From CBDDFV01 sp965227335 (GTDB taxonomy: Bacteria > Planctomycetota > Phycisphaerae > Phycisphaerales > SM1A02), in NCBI GenBank assembly GCA_965227335.1, contig CBDDFV010000003.1, forward strand, positions 1-64,000: a stretch of DNA of 64,000 nucleotides. Reading direction: 5' to 3'. Each line of letters starts with the position of its first letter. Position 1 is the stretch's first letter. Below are positions 32,013-39,252 of this stretch, one piece after another. The notes below the pieces were generated by a model. It searched no databases, had not been told where the DNA came from, and saw only the letters and a program-made list of their open reading frames with translations. A program made the position numbers and the translations under genes.

Positions 32013-32954
32013 ATGCCCGTCATCCAGACCGACAACCTGACCCGCCGTTACGGTCCGCGGCGCGGCGTCGAGTCGATCGATCTCTCCGTGGACGAGGGGG
32101 CGTTGTTCGGCTTCCTCGGGCCCAACGGTGCGGGCAAGACGACGGCGATCCGCCTGCTGCTCGGATTCCTCCGCCCGACGTCCGGCCACGCCGACGTCTT
32201 CGGACGCGACTGCTGGACCGACAGCGCCCGCATCAAACGGGATGTCGGGTACCTCCCCGGCGACGTGCGGCTCTACCCGTGGATGACCCTCGACCGCGGA
32301 CTCGACGTCTTCGGGTCGATCCGCGGACGCGATCTTCGCACGCCCGGACGCACGCTCGCGGAGCGATTCCAGCTCGACCCCACCGTGCCCGCCCGCAAGA
32401 TGTCGAAAGGCATGCGTCAGAAAGTCGCGATCATCGTGACCCTCGCGGCCGAGCCGAAGCTGCTCATCCTTGACGAACCGACATCCGGTCTCGATCCGCT
32501 CATGCAGGACACGCTGGCCGACTGCCTGCGGGAGCGGGCGGCGCGTGGCGACACCGTGTTCTTCTCCAGTCACACGCTGAGCGAGGTCGAGCAACTCTGC
32601 GATCGGGTGGCGATCGTCCGGGAGGGTCGGATCGTGGCGGACGAGACGCTCGACGCCCTGCGCACGCAGGCGACCCGCGAGGTGATCGTCGAATTCCCTG
32701 ATGAGGCCGCCGCGACACAGACGGCGCCGCCGAACTTTCTTCAGGTGCATCGCCGGCATCGAAAGCGGTGGACGGCGGAGCTGCGGGGGCCGGCCGGGGC
32801 GTTGACGGAGTGGGCCGCCGCGCGTCATGTGGCGGATCTGACCATCGCCGCCCCGAATCTCGAGAGTCTCTTTCGGCGGTTCTACCGGAACGATCCGGGG
32901 CCGGACGACGCGACGTCGGACCGTCCGGGAGATGTCGGGGAGGCGTCGTCATGA
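32013..32954 (+). CDS. ABC transporter ATP-binding protein
   Basis: A 313-residue cytoplasmic ATPase. The ATG at 32013 gives MPVIQTDNLTRRYG; a very long upstream open frame is antisense to the preceding gene and is not coding. Motifs: Walker A GPNGAGKTT (~38-46), signature loop KMSKGMRQKVA (degenerate LSGGQ, typical of ABC-2 exporters), Walker B LLILDEPTSGLDP, H-loop SSHTLSE. The C-terminal ~90 residues are the usual extra domain of ABC-2 type ATPases. It is coupled by a 4-bp overlap to the permease and should power export or membrane remodelling; the cargo is unknown. Confidence 0.95.
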   Translation: MPVIQTDNLTRRYGPRRGVESIDLSVDEGALFGFLGPNGAGKTTAIRLLLGFLRPTSGHADVFGRDCWTDSARIKRDVGYLPGDVRLYPWMTLDRGLDVFGSIRGRDLRTPGRTLAERFQLDPTVPARKMSKGMRQKVAIIVTLAAEPKLLILDEPTSGLDPLMQDTLADCLRERAARGDTVFFSSHTLSEVEQLCDRVAIVREGRIVADETLDALRTQATREVIVEFPDEAAATQTAPPNFLQVHRRHRKRWTAELRGPAGALTEWAAARHVADLTIAAPNLESLFRRFYRNDPGPDDATSDRPGDVGEASS

Positions 32955-33766
32955 TGCGCGGCCTGTTGCGCAAGGCGCTGCGTGAGATCTGGGGCGTCAC
33001 GCTGATCCTCGGCCTCGCGATGGTGATCGTGAAGACGGTGCTCACGGCGGTCCTGCCGTCGCTGCAGAATGAGCTCAGCGAGTTCGTTGCGCAGATGCCG
33101 TTCGTGCAGAACATGCTCAGTGCGTTGCTGGGGATGGACGTGCAGGACGGCGTGAACGCAATGATGATGCAGAGCATTCTGTGGGTGCATCCCGTGGTGC
33201 TGACGGTCATGTGGGCGCACGAGACGATCGTGTGCACGCGGGTTCCGGCCGGCGAGGTCGATCGCGGCACCATCGATCTGCTGCTCGGATTGCCGGTGTC
33301 GCGTCGGCGGGTGTATCTGGCCGAGACGGTCGCGTGGCTGACGTCCGGCGCGTTCGTGTTGGCGCTGGGCGTCGTCGGGCATCTGCTGGCCGTCGGTCGC
33401 ATCGATCCGGCTCACCGGCCGGACGCGGGTCAGATCGGGATGATCCTGGCGAACATGATGGCGTTGTACATCGCGGTGGGGGGGATTGCGATGCTGGCGT
33501 CGGCGTGTTCCGACCGGCGCGGCCGCGCGGTCGGCGTGGTGATCGGCCTGGTGCTCGGTTCCTTCCTGCTGAACTTCATCGCCCAGTTCTGGGATCCGGC
33601 GCGACCTTTGGTGTTCCTGAGCGTGCTGGACTATTACCAGCCGGCGACGATTCTGCAGGGCGGGGGGTTTCCGTGGCGCGACGTCCTGGTGCTGCTCGGC
33701 GTCGGCGGCGTGAGCTGGGCCATCGGCGGCGAGATCCTCGCGCGGCGAAGTCTGTGCACGGTGTGA
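32951..33766 (+). CDS. ABC-2 type permease
   Basis: A 271-residue membrane protein. GGGGAGG lies 7 nt before the ATG at 32951, which overlaps the upstream stop. About six membrane helices (VTLILGLAMVIVKTVL at the start; LALGVVGHLLAVG; ILANMMALYIAVGGIAMLAS; VGVVIGLVLGSFLLNFIAQF; VLVLLGVGGVSWAIGG at the end), with GTIDLLLGLPVSRRRVY, the cytoplasmic coupling segment common to ABC-2 permeases. It forms the transporter with the preceding ATPase; probably each is a dimer. Confidence 0.93.
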   Translation: MMRGLLRKALREIWGVTLILGLAMVIVKTVLTAVLPSLQNELSEFVAQMPFVQNMLSALLGMDVQDGVNAMMMQSILWVHPVVLTVMWAHETIVCTRVPAGEVDRGTIDLLLGLPVSRRRVYLAETVAWLTSGAFVLALGVVGHLLAVGRIDPAHRPDAGQIGMILANMMALYIAVGGIAMLASACSDRRGRAVGVVIGLVLGSFLLNFIAQFWDPARPLVFLSVLDYYQPATILQGGGFPWRDVLVLLGVGGVSWAIGGEILARRSLCTV

Positions 33767-33818
33767 GGACCTCGTTCGCACGCATCCCAGACCAGAACGG
33801 ACCGGAAAGAGGAGAAAG

Positions 33819-33905
33819 CGGTGGGGGCGGGATTCGAACCCGCGATACGCCGAAGCGTATACCGGTTTTCAAGACCGGCGCATTCAACCGCTCTGCCACC
33901 CCACC
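33819..33905 (-). tRNA. tRNA-Ser (anticodon UGA)
   Basis: Read on the minus strand: acceptor stem GGTGGGG / CCCCACC, D arm GCAGAGCGGTTGAATGC, anticodon stem CCGGT / ACCGG with loop CTTGAAA (anticodon TGA), a long class II variable arm (TACGC-TTCG-GCGTA), and T arm GCGGG-TTCGAAT-CCCGC. Discriminator base G; CCA is not encoded. The long arm and anticodon make it serine, reading UCN codons. No integrase or attachment-site duplication is nearby. Confidence 0.97.
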
Positions 33906-34022
33906 GATGATCCCCGGGGGCGATGGTCCGGGGTCGACAGGATAGCACGGTCGCGAGCGGGCGGTCAGGCGCGGTAGGATGACGCATCGCCTTTCAAGGA
34001 CCCGCGTTCGAGGAGGACGTCG

Positions 34023-34265
34023 ATGCCGTCGAACCAGCCCCCGCAGCATGATCCGCGTGGCCGACGCGTGAAACCGATCGGCGATGGACTGACGACGCCG
34101 ACCGCGCCCGCCGCGTCGGAGCCGTACTGCGAGAAGTGCGGGGCGCCGTGGCCGAACGGCGAACAGCCCTGCCCCGGATGCGGGGCCGAGCGGCCTGACT
34201 TCAAGCAGCCGCCGCGCGCCGACGACATTCGCGATGAGGCCGCCGACGCCTCCGGCGCCGGCTGA
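34023..34265 (+). CDS. Small zinc-ribbon protein
   Basis: An 80-residue protein with GAGGAGG just before the ATG. A basic, Pro-rich N-terminus (QHDPRGRRVKP) is followed by a single four-cysteine zinc ribbon, YCEKCGAPWPNGEQPCPGCG (about residues 45-64), then an acidic helical tail (ADDIRDEAADASGAG). No membrane segment. Such proteins often bind nucleic acid or other proteins; no specific role can be assigned. A TAGGAT -10-like box lies at 33975-33980. Confidence 0.8.
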   Translation: MPSNQPPQHDPRGRRVKPIGDGLTTPTAPAASEPYCEKCGAPWPNGEQPCPGCGAERPDFKQPPRADDIRDEAADASGAG

Positions 34266-34480
34266 CCCGGCGCCGCGACGCCGCCGCCAGCATTCAAGCG
34301 TCGCCATGACGATGCGTCGATCGCGGGACGCCCTCTCTGCTTCGCGCGGCTCCCGATGAATCCGGCGGATCGGGCTCGGCCGGCGGTCCCCGCTCCCGGG
34401 GACGGGTCCCCATGAAGAATTCAGCCGTGGGCGCCTTCGGGGCCTGATGCGTCCCGGGGGGTCTCGCCGATAGATTCGCC

Positions 34481-35419
34481 ATGACCACTGCGCCGACCCT
34501 GCCCTCGCCGGAGAGCCTCGGACTGCCTGCCGCGTATCGCCAGCAGTCGACCCTCGCGACCCGCGATGCGGTCGCCGAGGACGGGCGCCCCGGTCCATCG
34601 ACGCTCCTCCGACGTGACCGGCACGCGGCGAGCCCCGCCCCGGCGAACGCCGGCCCCGGATCCGAACCAGCTGACGAGGCGGACCCCCGGTCTGACGCGG
34701 TCCGTGCATCCGTCGAGGTGGATGATGCCGGCAATGACGCGTACTGGACGCCGGAGCGGATCGCCAATTCAGCGATCTACCAACATCACGTCTACGCATG
34801 GGCCGCGCACCTTCTGCGCTCGTCGCGCCGCCGGCCGGGGGCGGAGCGCGATGCGCTCGCCACCGCCGCGCGTCGCGTTCTCGATGTCGGCTGCGGACCG
34901 GGCGTCAAACTCCAGCGTCTCATCCAGCCCCTCGCGGAAGATATCTGCGGCGTCGATCAGCCCTCAGCGGTGACGATCGCGCGGCGGACGGCGCCGGGCC
35001 TCCGCTTCGAGCCGGTCGACCTCGACGACCCCGACGCGAAGCCGCCGGGGGTGTTTGACATCATCATCTGCGCCGATGTCATCGAGCATCTCGCGGACCC
35101 GCGGCCCCTGCTGGGCTATCTTCGTCGCGCGTGTCACGAACGGTCATTCATCGTGCTGAGCACGCCCGATCGCGATCGTCTGCGCGGGCGGGGGTGTCTC
35201 GCCAGTCCGATGGTCGAGCATGTGCGCGAGTGGAACGCGCCGGAGTTTCGTGGGTTTCTGGCTGATCAGGGTTTCGATGTGCTTCGATCGCGTCTCCTTC
35301 CGGCGGATGATTCGCCGCGTTTGGGCGGGTGGTGGCGGGAGACGGCGTTCAGATGCCGAGCGGCGTCAACGTCTCCGTGGCGATGTCACACTGTCCTGTG
35401 TCGTCCGCGGGCGGCCTGA
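34481..35419 (+). CDS. Class I SAM-dependent methyltransferase
   Basis: A 312-residue protein. Residues 1-85 are a low-complexity region. The Rossmann core follows: motif I VLDVGCGPGVKL (~130), VDQPSAVTIARRTAP (post I, acidic residue binding ribose), IIICADVIEHLADP (motif II, ~190) and FIVLSTPDRDRLRG. The layout fits the UbiE/COQ5-like or Methyltransf_11/23 groups that methylate small molecules or sugars. The PDRDRLRG-hexa-G-CLASP-MVEHVREW-N region recalls methyltransferases of polysaccharide clusters, but no such genes are adjacent. A TAGATT box sits 4 nt before the ATG. Convergent with the comM gene. Confidence 0.9.
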   Translation: MTTAPTLPSPESLGLPAAYRQQSTLATRDAVAEDGRPGPSTLLRRDRHAASPAPANAGPGSEPADEADPRSDAVRASVEVDDAGNDAYWTPERIANSAIYQHHVYAWAAHLLRSSRRRPGAERDALATAARRVLDVGCGPGVKLQRLIQPLAEDICGVDQPSAVTIARRTAPGLRFEPVDLDDPDAKPPGVFDIIICADVIEHLADPRPLLGYLRRACHERSFIVLSTPDRDRLRGRGCLASPMVEHVREWNAPEFRGFLADQGFDVLRSRLLPADDSPRLGGWWRETAFRCRAASTSPWRCHTVLCRPRAA

Positions 35420-35430
35420 TGATGGGCGTT

Positions 35431-36999
35431 CTACGCCGCGCTGAGCGCGCCGGCGCGATCGAGCAGTCGATACTGCACGGCTTCCGCGACATGCTGCACC
35501 TCCAGGGTTGCTGATTCGTCCATATCCGCGATGGTGCGGGCGACGCGTCGGACCTTGTCGTACGCACGGGCGCTGAGCCCGAGTTCGGTCATGGCGTCGG
35601 CGATGAGCGCGCGGGCGGGGTCGGTCATCGGCGCGTGTTCATCGAGTTCGGCGTGCGCGAGCGACGCGTTGCCGCGCGGCCCCTGACGGGTCGCGGCGAA
35701 GGATCGGGCGGCCAGCACCGTTGATCGCATCGTCGCCGTCGAGGTCCCGACGCGGGAGGCGGTCAGTTCGGCGAAGGGGACGGGCGGGGCCTCGATATGC
35801 ATGTCGATGCGATCGACGAGCGGCCCGGACAGGCGGGCGAGGTAACGCTCCATCTCCCGATGGCTCGCCTCGTCCGACGCCATGTCCCCCTTCGGCGTCG
35901 GATTCAGGGCGGCGACCAGCATGATTTCGGCGGGGAACCGCACCGATCCGTGGGAGCGGGCGATCGTGACGCAGCCGTCCTCGAGCGGTTGTCGCAGGGT
36001 TTCGAGCACGTTGCGGCTGAACTCCGGCATCTCGTCGAGGAAGAGCACGCCGCGATGCGCGAGACTGACTTCGCCGGGACGCGGAATCGAGCCGCCGCCG
36101 ATCACCGCGGCGGACGACGCCGTGTGGTGAGGCGTGCGCACGGGCCTTTCGCAGATCAGCGCGCGATCCGCGGGGAGGGCGCCGACGCACGAATAGACCC
36201 GCGTCACCTCCAGCGCCTCGTCCCGGGTGAGCGGCGGGAGAATGCCGGGGAGCGCCTTGGCGAGGAGCGTCTTGCCGCTGCCGGCGGGCCCGATCATGAC
36301 GATGTTGTGACCGCCCGCCGCGGCGATCGTGAGCGCCCGCTTCGCCGCCTCCTGACCACGCACGGCGGCGAAATCGATGACGGGCGGCGTCGAGGCGATC
36401 ATCGCTTCCACGTTCAACGTCGGATGCGGCTCGATGGCGAGCGATCCGTTGAGAAAGGCGACGACGTCCGCCAGCGTTTCCACGCCGATCACGTCCACCC
36501 CGTCAACAATGGCCGCCTCCGAGGCGTTGGGGCGTGGCACGATCACGCCGCGCCAGCCGCCCTGCCGGGCCAGCATCGCCAGACTGATCACGCCTCGCAC
36601 CGAACGCACGCGTCCGTCCAGCGCGAGTTCACCGGCGATCAGGTACGACCGCCCGCGATCCTCCCCGGCCGCGCTGTCATGGCCGCCGTCCTCGTCGTCC
36701 AGCGGACCGCTCACCGTCCCGTCCGCGGCGAGCAGCGCGATCGCCATCGGCAGGTCGTACACCGGGCCTTCCTTGCGGACATCCGCCGGCGCGAGATTCA
36801 CCGTGATCCGGAACTTCGGATACCGATAGCCGCTGTTCAGCAACGCGGTCCGAACCCGCTCCACCGATTCCTTCACCGCCGCATCGGGCAGACCGACCAC
36901 GGTCGTCTTCGGGAGACCCGACGGGCTGAGATCGACCTCGATCTCGCACGGAATGGCGTCGACGCCCTGCAAAATGAAACTGTCCACCCGGTTGATCAC
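35431..36999 (-). CDS. comM: ComM/YifB-family Mg-chelatase-like AAA+ ATPase
   Basis: A 522-residue cytoplasmic ATPase, normal length for the family. The N-terminal S5-like fold domain (VDLSPSGLPKTTVVGLPDAA; FRITVNLAPADVRKEGP) is followed by the ATPase core: Walker A GPAGSGKTLLAKALPG (~220), RPVRTPHHTASSAAVIGGG, Walker B GVLFLDEMPEFSR, and sensor AALNPTP. The C-terminal chelatase-like domain ends in ADMDESATLEVQHVAEAVQYR. In Vibrio and Haemophilus ComM is a branch-migration helicase used in natural transformation. The start is GTG at 36999, with a consensus promoter just upstream and an inverted repeat over the start. Confidence 0.95.
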   Translation of the reverse strand: MINRVDSFILQGVDAIPCEIEVDLSPSGLPKTTVVGLPDAAVKESVERVRTALLNSGYRYPKFRITVNLAPADVRKEGPVYDLPMAIALLAADGTVSGPLDDEDGGHDSAAGEDRGRSYLIAGELALDGRVRSVRGVISLAMLARQGGWRGVIVPRPNASEAAIVDGVDVIGVETLADVVAFLNGSLAIEPHPTLNVEAMIASTPPVIDFAAVRGQEAAKRALTIAAAGGHNIVMIGPAGSGKTLLAKALPGILPPLTRDEALEVTRVYSCVGALPADRALICERPVRTPHHTASSAAVIGGGSIPRPGEVSLAHRGVLFLDEMPEFSRNVLETLRQPLEDGCVTIARSHGSVRFPAEIMLVAALNPTPKGDMASDEASHREMERYLARLSGPLVDRIDMHIEAPPVPFAELTASRVGTSTATMRSTVLAARSFAATRQGPRGNASLAHAELDEHAPMTDPARALIADAMTELGLSARAYDKVRRVARTIADMDESATLEVQHVAEAVQYRLLDRAGALSAA

Positions 37000-37010
37000 G
37001 GGTGGACAGT
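36979..37010 (-). repeat. Perfect 12-bp inverted repeat across the comM start
   Basis: ACTGTCCACCCG (36979-36990) and CGGGTGGACAGT (36999-37010) are separated by 8 bp. One arm covers codons 4-7 of comM and the other covers the start codon's first base, the 6-nt gap and most of the -10 element. It is well placed to be an operator. Confidence 0.85.
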
Positions 37011-37033
37011 AACATGAACCGAACAGATGTCAA
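37006..37033 (-). promoter_or_regulatory. comM promoter with consensus -35
   Basis: On the minus strand TTGACA (37033-37028), a 16-nt spacer and TACTGT (37011-37006) lie 6 nt before the GTG at 36999. There is no room for a leader or Shine-Dalgarno, so the transcript is probably leaderless. Confidence 0.75.
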
Positions 37034-37060
37034 TCAAAATGTTTGGTGTTTTGTCGGTGC

Positions 37061-38638
37061 TCAGCGACCGCCGCCGCGACCTCCACCGCGGGTTCCGCCG
37101 CCGGTCCCGCCGCCCTGGTTGCTGAAGTTGCGGGGATCGTTGCGCGGGATGGCGTCGCGTCCGACGCTGCGGCCGTTGCGGGCGCGGCCCCGGTCGACGC
37201 CCCGGCCGCCCTTGCCGCTCGCCTTGGCGATCTGTTCGGGGGTCAGCAACGCCTTGAGCTGATCCGCGAACGCCCGCTCCACCGTCTGCCGCTCGCGGAA
37301 GAGCGGCAGCGTCGGATCCGGCGTGCGCGGGGCCGGGACGCCGGTCACCTGGGCGATCCGGCGGGCGGCGATGTCGCCGGTCCGGTCCGGCTCGAGGTCA
37401 CGGATGCCGATGACGATCGCGCGGTTCGCTTCGTCCATCGCCGCGAGGAACGCCTGTTCCAGCGAGATGATGGCTTCGCGGACCGAAGGTTCGAGCGACG
37501 AGATCTGCTTTGCGGAGGCGAAGAGGCGATGCGTGGCGGTCGGGCGATACGCCCGCGGGTAGGCCTTCTCCATCAGCTGCGCTTCGAGGCGGTCCCCGGC
37601 GATCCCGTCGACCGCGTCGGACATCTTCTCGATGTACTCGTCGTTGACGTTTCGCACGGCGACGTGCTGCGTCATGCGTTCGGTGAGGAGCGACTCCGCC
37701 GTCGACTGGTCGCCGCGCAGAATGGCGAACTCCAGATCCGCCGTCGTGTTGCGGAGCGTCGCGTTGCGGACGGCGAGCGCCTCGTCCATGGCTTCCGCGT
37801 ACGCCTGCAGCACCGATTGCAACGCCACGGTGTTCTCTTCACCGAACTCCATGCGGCTGATCGTCGCCGCGAGATCCGCGTTCTCTCCCTCGAGTTCACT
37901 GTTGCGGACGAGCGAGCGACGGCGCCACTCGGCCACGGCCGCTCGCCACTGATCGCGGGCATCGCCGACGAACATGGCTTCGAGGTTGGCGAAGACGTCG
38001 CTGGTGAGCTGCTCGCGTTGCTCCGACCACGTCGCGGCGAGGGGCGCTGCGACGGCGAGGATGGCCTCGAGCTCCGCCCCGGTCGGCGTCTGCGGACGCA
38101 CGTTGCCGCCGACCTCGTTGCGGAACTCCCGCATACGTTCCTGAATGACGTCGCGGGCGGCGTTGTCTCCGGCGCGGGCGCGCTCGCGGGCGGCTTCGAT
38201 CTCCTGGCGGAGCTGGTCCATCTGACGCCGCGCTTCTTCGCGCAGCCGCTGGCGCTCCTCCGCGGAGGGCGTCTGCGGGCGGAGTTGTCCGAGTGCGTCA
38301 CGGAGCGGAGCGACCCCCGCCTCGAAGGCGGCTTCGTAGTCGGAGAGGATCGATTCAAGGACGAGCCGCTGGCCGGGGTCCGCCTCGACCGACCGCAGCA
38401 TGACCGGCAGGTCGCGGGTCGTGATGACCGGATCGAGAATCAGCCGGAAGTTCGCGGGGGCTCCGGTGCGGGCCGCCCCGCGGGGGGTCGCGGCGCCACG
38501 CTGGGGAGATGCGCTCGAGCTGGCCCCCCGCGTCTTGTCTTCCTCGGCCCGGACGGTGGACGGGGTCAGCAGACCGATGCCCAGGACGGCGCCGGCGAAT
38601 GCGGCGAGCGCGGGAGTGATGATTGTCCGACGACGCAT
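37061..38638 (-). CDS. Secreted coiled-coil protein with LTPEQ motif and Gly/Arg-rich tail
   Basis: A 525-residue protein. The ATG at 38638-38636 has GAGGAG 6 nt upstream and begins the signal peptide (MRRRTIITPALAAFAGAVLGIG...VRAEE). Long charged helices follow (EERQRLREEARRQMDQLRQE; coiled coil about 120-200). Near the C-terminus, QLKALLTPEQIAKA resembles the LTxxQ motif of Spy/CpxP-type periplasmic chaperones. The last ~35 residues are a disordered GGGTGGGTRGGGRGGG tail. It could be a periplasmic chaperone or stress sensor; this is inferred only from the LTxxQ likeness and helical build. It is separated from argR upstream by about 160 bp. Confidence 0.82.
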   Translation of the reverse strand: MRRRTIITPALAAFAGAVLGIGLLTPSTVRAEEDKTRGASSSASPQRGAATPRGAARTGAPANFRLILDPVITTRDLPVMLRSVEADPGQRLVLESILSDYEAAFEAGVAPLRDALGQLRPQTPSAEERQRLREEARRQMDQLRQEIEAARERARAGDNAARDVIQERMREFRNEVGGNVRPQTPTGAELEAILAVAAPLAATWSEQREQLTSDVFANLEAMFVGDARDQWRAAVAEWRRRSLVRNSELEGENADLAATISRMEFGEENTVALQSVLQAYAEAMDEALAVRNATLRNTTADLEFAILRGDQSTAESLLTERMTQHVAVRNVNDEYIEKMSDAVDGIAGDRLEAQLMEKAYPRAYRPTATHRLFASAKQISSLEPSVREAIISLEQAFLAAMDEANRAIVIGIRDLEPDRTGDIAARRIAQVTGVPAPRTPDPTLPLFRERQTVERAFADQLKALLTPEQIAKASGKGGRGVDRGRARNGRSVGRDAIPRNDPRNFSNQGGGTGGGTRGGGRGGGR

Positions 38639-38796
38639 GCTCTTCTCCTCAATAATCAGCAGAGTCGGCCGACCGGATCCGAACAGGAACCGATCATCGT
38701 GGCGCATCCACAGCCTTGTTGCTATCGTCGAACGACGGGCCGGCCTTGCCTATTGCGGCGGGGAAGCGAAACGGCGTGTTCGATCACGCAGGCCGA

Positions 38797-39252
38797 TCAG
38801 TCAGATCGCTGATCCAGGAGCTTTCGCAGCCGTCGGGCCTGCCCGGCGGCCCCGGCGGCCAGGAAGATCGTGTCCCGTCCGGCGATCACGCCCCGGCATT
38901 CCGTCAGCCCGAGGCCCTCGATGGCGTGACCGAGCGATTCGGCCTCTCCCGGTCGGGTGTGCACGACGACGAGCGACCCGCTGAGTTCGGCCCGCAGGAT
39001 GCGTCCGCGAACCGCCTTGTCGACCGCCCGACGGACCGATCGGCGGGCGAGGCTCTGCTCCGGCGCGACGTAGCCGTCGGGTCCCTTGGTGATGCCCAGC
39101 TCGCGCAGATCGCGGGAGATGGTCGTCTGGGTCGTCTCGCCCGCCTCCGCCGCGAGCAGGTCGCGCAACTCCTGCTGGCTCTGGACGCGGTTGCGCTGGA
39201 CGAGCTCCAGCAGCCGACGCTGTCGCTCCGCCTTGGACAGACCCGCGTTCAC
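38797..39252 (-). CDS. argR: Arginine repressor ArgR
   Basis: A 151-residue transcription regulator, normal length. The N-terminal winged helix (RQRRLLELVQRNRVQSQQEL; TTQTTISRDLRELGI) recognises ARG boxes, and the C-terminal domain (VVVHTRPGEAESLGHAIE; GVIAGRDTIFLAA) hexamerises and binds arginine. The start GTG at 39252 overlaps the stop of the CRTAC1 gene (GTGA), so argR is translated from the cytochrome-CRTAC1 transcript. No arginine biosynthesis gene is in the window. The C-terminal motif has GRDT where many members have GDDT, so the arginine contact may differ. Confidence 0.93.
   Translation of the reverse strand: MNAGLSKAERQRRLLELVQRNRVQSQQELRDLLAAEAGETTQTTISRDLRELGITKGPDGYVAPEQSLARRSVRRAVDKAVRGRILRAELSGSLVVVHTRPGEAESLGHAIEGLGLTECRGVIAGRDTIFLAAGAAGQARRLRKLLDQRSD

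Noticed and set aside
33780..34000. tRNA-Ser as an integration site
   Set aside because: No integrase, no repeated tRNA end and no change in composition nearby.
35431..36999. Complete natural-competence locus around comM
   Set aside because: Only comM is present; no comEC, dprA or pilus gene is adjacent.
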